A DNA stretch of 64,000 nt from contig CAZWPO010000017.1 of the NCBI GenBank assembly GCA_964635975.1, positions 3,465 to 67,464 of the forward strand, given 5' to 3'. Source of the stretch: UBA5314 sp964635975 (GTDB lineage Bacteria; Bacillota; Syntrophomonadia; Syntrophomonadales; Syntrophomonadaceae). The notes under the pieces were generated by a model that did no database searches, was not told the origin of the DNA, and was given only the letters and a program-made list of their open reading frames with translations. A program made the translations under genes and the position numbers. Position 1 is the stretch's first letter; each line of letters opens with the position of its first letter. Below are positions 61,684-64,000 of this stretch, in pieces.

Positions 61684-63158
61684 GTGAAAACACCAACGGA
61701 ATCATAGCCAAGGTCTGGTCCTATTGCAATACTTTGAGAGATGACGGGGTTAGCTACGGGGATTACCTAGAGCAGCTGACCTATCTGCTCTTTCTAAAAA
61801 TGGCTGATGAGTACTCCAAGCCACCCTATAATCGTAAATTACCTATTCCCAAATCATACTCCTGGGAGAGTCTGACAAATAAAAAGGGCGCTGAATTAGA
61901 AGTGCATTATATTGATTTGCTGCGGGAACTGGGACTGCAAAAGGGCATCCTGGGCCAGATTTTTACCAAGTCGCAGAATAAAATACAAGACCCAGCCAAG
62001 CTATTCCGGCTTATAGACATGATTAACAAAGAACAATGGAACAGCATGGGTTCCGATGTCAAAGGTGCTATTTACGAAGGGCTTTTAGAAAAGAACGCCG
62101 AAGACACAAAAAGCGGCGCCGGTCAATATTTTACACCCAGGTCACTGATCCGAGTCATGGTTGAATGCATCAGGCCTGAACCTATGAAGGTAATTGGAGA
62201 TCCCGCCTGCGGTACCGGGGGTTTCTTCCTGGCAGCCTACGATTATTTAACCAATAACTACCCGTTGGATAAGGAACAGAAGCAGTTTCTTAAGTTCAAT
62301 ACTTTCTTTGGAAATGAGATTGTAGCCAATACCCGGCGCCTTTGCCTGATGAACCTTTTCCTGCATAATATCGGCGATATAGATAGTGAAAATTATATTT
62401 CCCCAGCCGATTCGCTGGTGGCTGACACTGGCCTTAGGGCCAATTATATACTCACCAACCCTCCTTTTGGGAAGAAAAGTAGTATGACCTTTACCAATGA
62501 AGAGGGGGAGCAAGAGAAGGAGGACCTGACCTACAACCGCCAGGACTTCTGGGCCGCCACCAGCAATAAGCAGCTTAATTTCGTACAGCATATTCGGACT
62601 ATTTTGAAGACCGACGGCCAGGCAGCGGTTGTTGTACCTGATAACGTGCTCTTTGAAGGCGGGGCTGGGGAAACCGTACGCAAGAAGCTATTGGAAACCA
62701 CAGACCTACATACTATCCTGCGCCTTCCCACCGGGATTTTCTATGCCCAGGGTGTAAAGGCCAATGTTTTATTTTTTGACAACAAACCGGCCAGTAAAGA
62801 TCCCTGGACCAAAGAGGTCTGGCTATATGATTTTCGCACCAATGTCCATTTTACATTGAAAAAAAACCCGCTTAAGTTTGAAGACCTCCAGGAATTTATC
62901 ATCTGCTATAATCCAGGAAACCGCAATTTACGAACAGAGACATGGAACCAAGAAAGCAACCCAGAGGGCCGCTGGCGGAAATTCAGCTATGATGAAGTCA
63001 TTAGTCGGGATAAAACCAGCCTGGACATCACATGGATCAAGGATAAGAGCCTGGCTGACCTGGACAACCTTCCTGATCCTGATGTATTGGCAAATGATAT
63101 TATTGAAAACCTAGAATCCTGTTTGGAGAGCTTTAGGGAATTGATGGGTCGGATTTAA
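61680..63158 (+). CDS. hsdM: Type I restriction enzyme, N6-adenine methyltransferase subunit
   Basis: 492 residues. SAM site DPACGTGGFF at 174-183 and catalytic NPPF at 260-263 identify an N6-adenine methylase; the N-terminal HsdM helical domain (AKVWSYCNTLRDDGVSYGDY) is present. The start overlaps the hsdS stop by four bases, giving translational coupling. With HsdS it methylates the host target. Complete, no frameshift seen. Confidence 0.96.
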   Translation: MSENTNGIIAKVWSYCNTLRDDGVSYGDYLEQLTYLLFLKMADEYSKPPYNRKLPIPKSYSWESLTNKKGAELEVHYIDLLRELGLQKGILGQIFTKSQNKIQDPAKLFRLIDMINKEQWNSMGSDVKGAIYEGLLEKNAEDTKSGAGQYFTPRSLIRVMVECIRPEPMKVIGDPACGTGGFFLAAYDYLTNNYPLDKEQKQFLKFNTFFGNEIVANTRRLCLMNLFLHNIGDIDSENYISPADSLVADTGLRANYILTNPPFGKKSSMTFTNEEGEQEKEDLTYNRQDFWAATSNKQLNFVQHIRTILKTDGQAAVVVPDNVLFEGGAGETVRKKLLETTDLHTILRLPTGIFYAQGVKANVLFFDNKPASKDPWTKEVWLYDFRTNVHFTLKKNPLKFEDLQEFIICYNPGNRNLRTETWNQESNPEGRWRKFSYDEVISRDKTSLDITWIKDKSLADLDNLPDPDVLANDIIENLESCLESFRELMGRI

Positions 63159-63166
63159 TTTTATTT

Positions 63167-63229
63167 CAGAGGCCTATGGCTTCGAGTCTTATCTCTAGTA
63201 CCAAAGAGAAATATGTGTTTCTAGCCCTC
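63167..63229 (+). repeat. Right att-like direct repeat, decayed tRNA-Leu end
   Basis: Aligns without gaps to 56331-56393, offset 6836 bases: GGCTTCGAGTC...CTCTAGTACCAAAGAGAAATA against GGGTTCGAGTC...CTCTGGCACCAAAGAAAAATA, ending in AGCCCTC in both. Many mismatches are transitions, as expected for a decayed copy. It sits right after hsdM. Confidence 0.8.
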
Positions 63230-63264
63230 ATAATTAAAAAATTCCTATCTGTGAGTGGTTTTAA

Positions 63265-63933
63265 TTATACATGATAAAAGGTCTTGATACGATTTCTGCA
63301 CTTAACCATGGTCATAGGAACTGCAATGGTATTATCTTCTGAATCGATCTGCGAGAAAAAACTTATCCATATTTTCTTAAATAAGTCATTTAATTGTTGG
63401 TTGTCAAATTGATATTTCTTTGGCCAGATTACTGCCCAACGCCTTGCCATTTCTTCAAACAGTTCCGTATTAAAGCTAATTACAAGAGCACTGCATATAG
63501 CAGCACATTGCTGAAATTGAGAAAATTCAATTCGTATTTTGGTCAAATTTGTTTTATTACCGATGCCCAATTTCACCGCATTTTTCCCAGCTAATACGCT
63601 ATTTGAATGTACAATTCCGTGTCTCAATTCACAGATTTTATTGAATTCCTCCATAACAGCCATGGTCTGGCCCCCATTTTTCATCTCTTTTATAGGGTAT
63701 CCCAAGAACTCTGAACATGCTTTTTTTATATTACTCGAATCTGAAAAAGAGAGATTTTCAAATGCACCCCGTTCAAAATTTTGACCACCATGCCACATCA
63801 CTGAGCCTAAACTTATAGTTTTCTCAGACGATTTAGTTTTGGAATCTGGGCATATTTGTAATAATCTTGATAAGATGTCTCGGAAATAGTTCTCAGTTGT
63901 TGATACTACTTCAACTAGCATCAATGCCCCCAT
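63265..63933 (-). CDS. HEPN-domain protein (Rx4H), possible RNase toxin
   Basis: 222 residues, all-helical. The HEPN signature Arg-x4-His lies at 104-109 (ELRHGIVHS), with an N-terminal helix ENYFRDILSRLLQ typical of this superfamily, many of which are ribonucleases in defence and toxin systems. Start uncertain: ATG 63933 has no clear site; ATG 63921 lies after GGGGG; residues upstream of 63933 (HPH) look protein-like, so the 5' end may be damaged. It lies outside the right att-like repeat. No antitoxin partner seen in the window. Confidence 0.7.
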   Translation of the reverse strand: MGALMLVEVVSTTENYFRDILSRLLQICPDSKTKSSEKTISLGSVMWHGGQNFERGAFENLSFSDSSNIKKACSEFLGYPIKEMKNGGQTMAVMEEFNKICELRHGIVHSNSVLAGKNAVKLGIGNKTNLTKIRIEFSQFQQCAAICSALVISFNTELFEEMARRWAVIWPKKYQFDNQQLNDLFKKIWISFFSQIDSEDNTIAVPMTMVKCRNRIKTFYHV

Positions 63934-64000
63934 GTGCGGGTGTTCATTGTTTTAGCTAACCTAAAAGGTCCAAAAGCTGACGGAATTGCCTGACCGAGAA

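Overview
The window looks like chromosomal DNA of a low-to-medium GC, Gram-positive clostridial bacterium, most likely a syntrophic fatty-acid oxidiser related to Syntrophomonadaceae. The grounds are strong GGAGG-type ribosome binding sites, frequent TTG and GTG starts, a complete beta-oxidation gene set next to sigma-54 regulators, a YtaF-type sporulation membrane protein, copper-amine-oxidase-like and SLH-free secreted proteins, and VanW, DUF1540 and PRC-barrel proteins typical of Clostridia. This placement is inferred from gene content; no 16S rRNA gene is present.

Layout. (1) 1-5.3 kb: the start of a GlcD-type FAD oxidase, then an arsenic/thiol-metal resistance cluster: arsM with a cysteine-rich MarR regulator and, facing away across a shared control region, two DGC zinc-binding proteins on one side and arsR, a small CxxC thioredoxin and an ArsP-type permease on the other. 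A 73-bp decayed copy of the permease gene lies beside arsM. (2) 5.3-9 kb: a quinone-reductase-like flavoprotein, a TtcA-like PP-loop ATPase and a secreted protein with a copper-amine-oxidase-like domain. (3) 9.1-17 kb: an operon on the minus strand, hbd-thl-acd-CoA transferase-CoA transferase, preceded by a sigma-54 promoter and its PAS/AAA+ activator gene. Together these cover 3-hydroxyacyl-CoA oxidation, thiolysis, acyl-CoA dehydrogenation and CoA transfer; crotonase and EtfAB are not here. (4) 17.6-24.5 kb: an orphan ABC ATPase, then a second sigma-54 module: a CBS-PAS-AAA+ activator, two inverted-repeat sites, a near-consensus -24/-12 promoter, a thiolase and a UbiD/VdcD/UbiX decarboxylase set.

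(5) 24.6-31.6 kb: a molybdate/sulfate-type transporter overlapping a mismatch uracil-DNA glycosylase, secreted FN3 and PQQ-propeller proteins, a DUF1540 peptide and a membrane glycosyltransferase. (6) 32.7-37 kb: four co-directional envelope genes (PilZ, an acidic membrane protein, a PRC-barrel protein with 18 Gly-Asn dipeptides, VanW), poorly described as a group. (7) 37-46.7 kb: typA, a bactofilin-like membrane protein, a zinc-ribbon protein with a structured leader, a palindromic intergenic repeat, a drug exporter, an FAD oxidoreductase, a CDGSH protein with a displaced His, a nitroreductase and an MBL hydrolase. (8) 46.7-56 kb: a compact minus-strand run polA-mutM-ytaF-coaE-lytic transglycosylase-peptide-binding protein-lepB, preceded by an ECF sigma/anti-sigma pair. 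mutM appears to start with ATT.

(9) 56.3-63.2 kb: tRNA-Leu(CAA) followed by a defence island with a membrane-anchored Mrr-like nuclease and a type I restriction system in the order hsdR-hsdS-hsdM. It closes with a degenerate 63-bp direct repeat of the 3' end of the tRNA gene and its flank, so the island is bounded by att-like sites although no integrase remains. A HEPN-domain protein lies just outside the right boundary.
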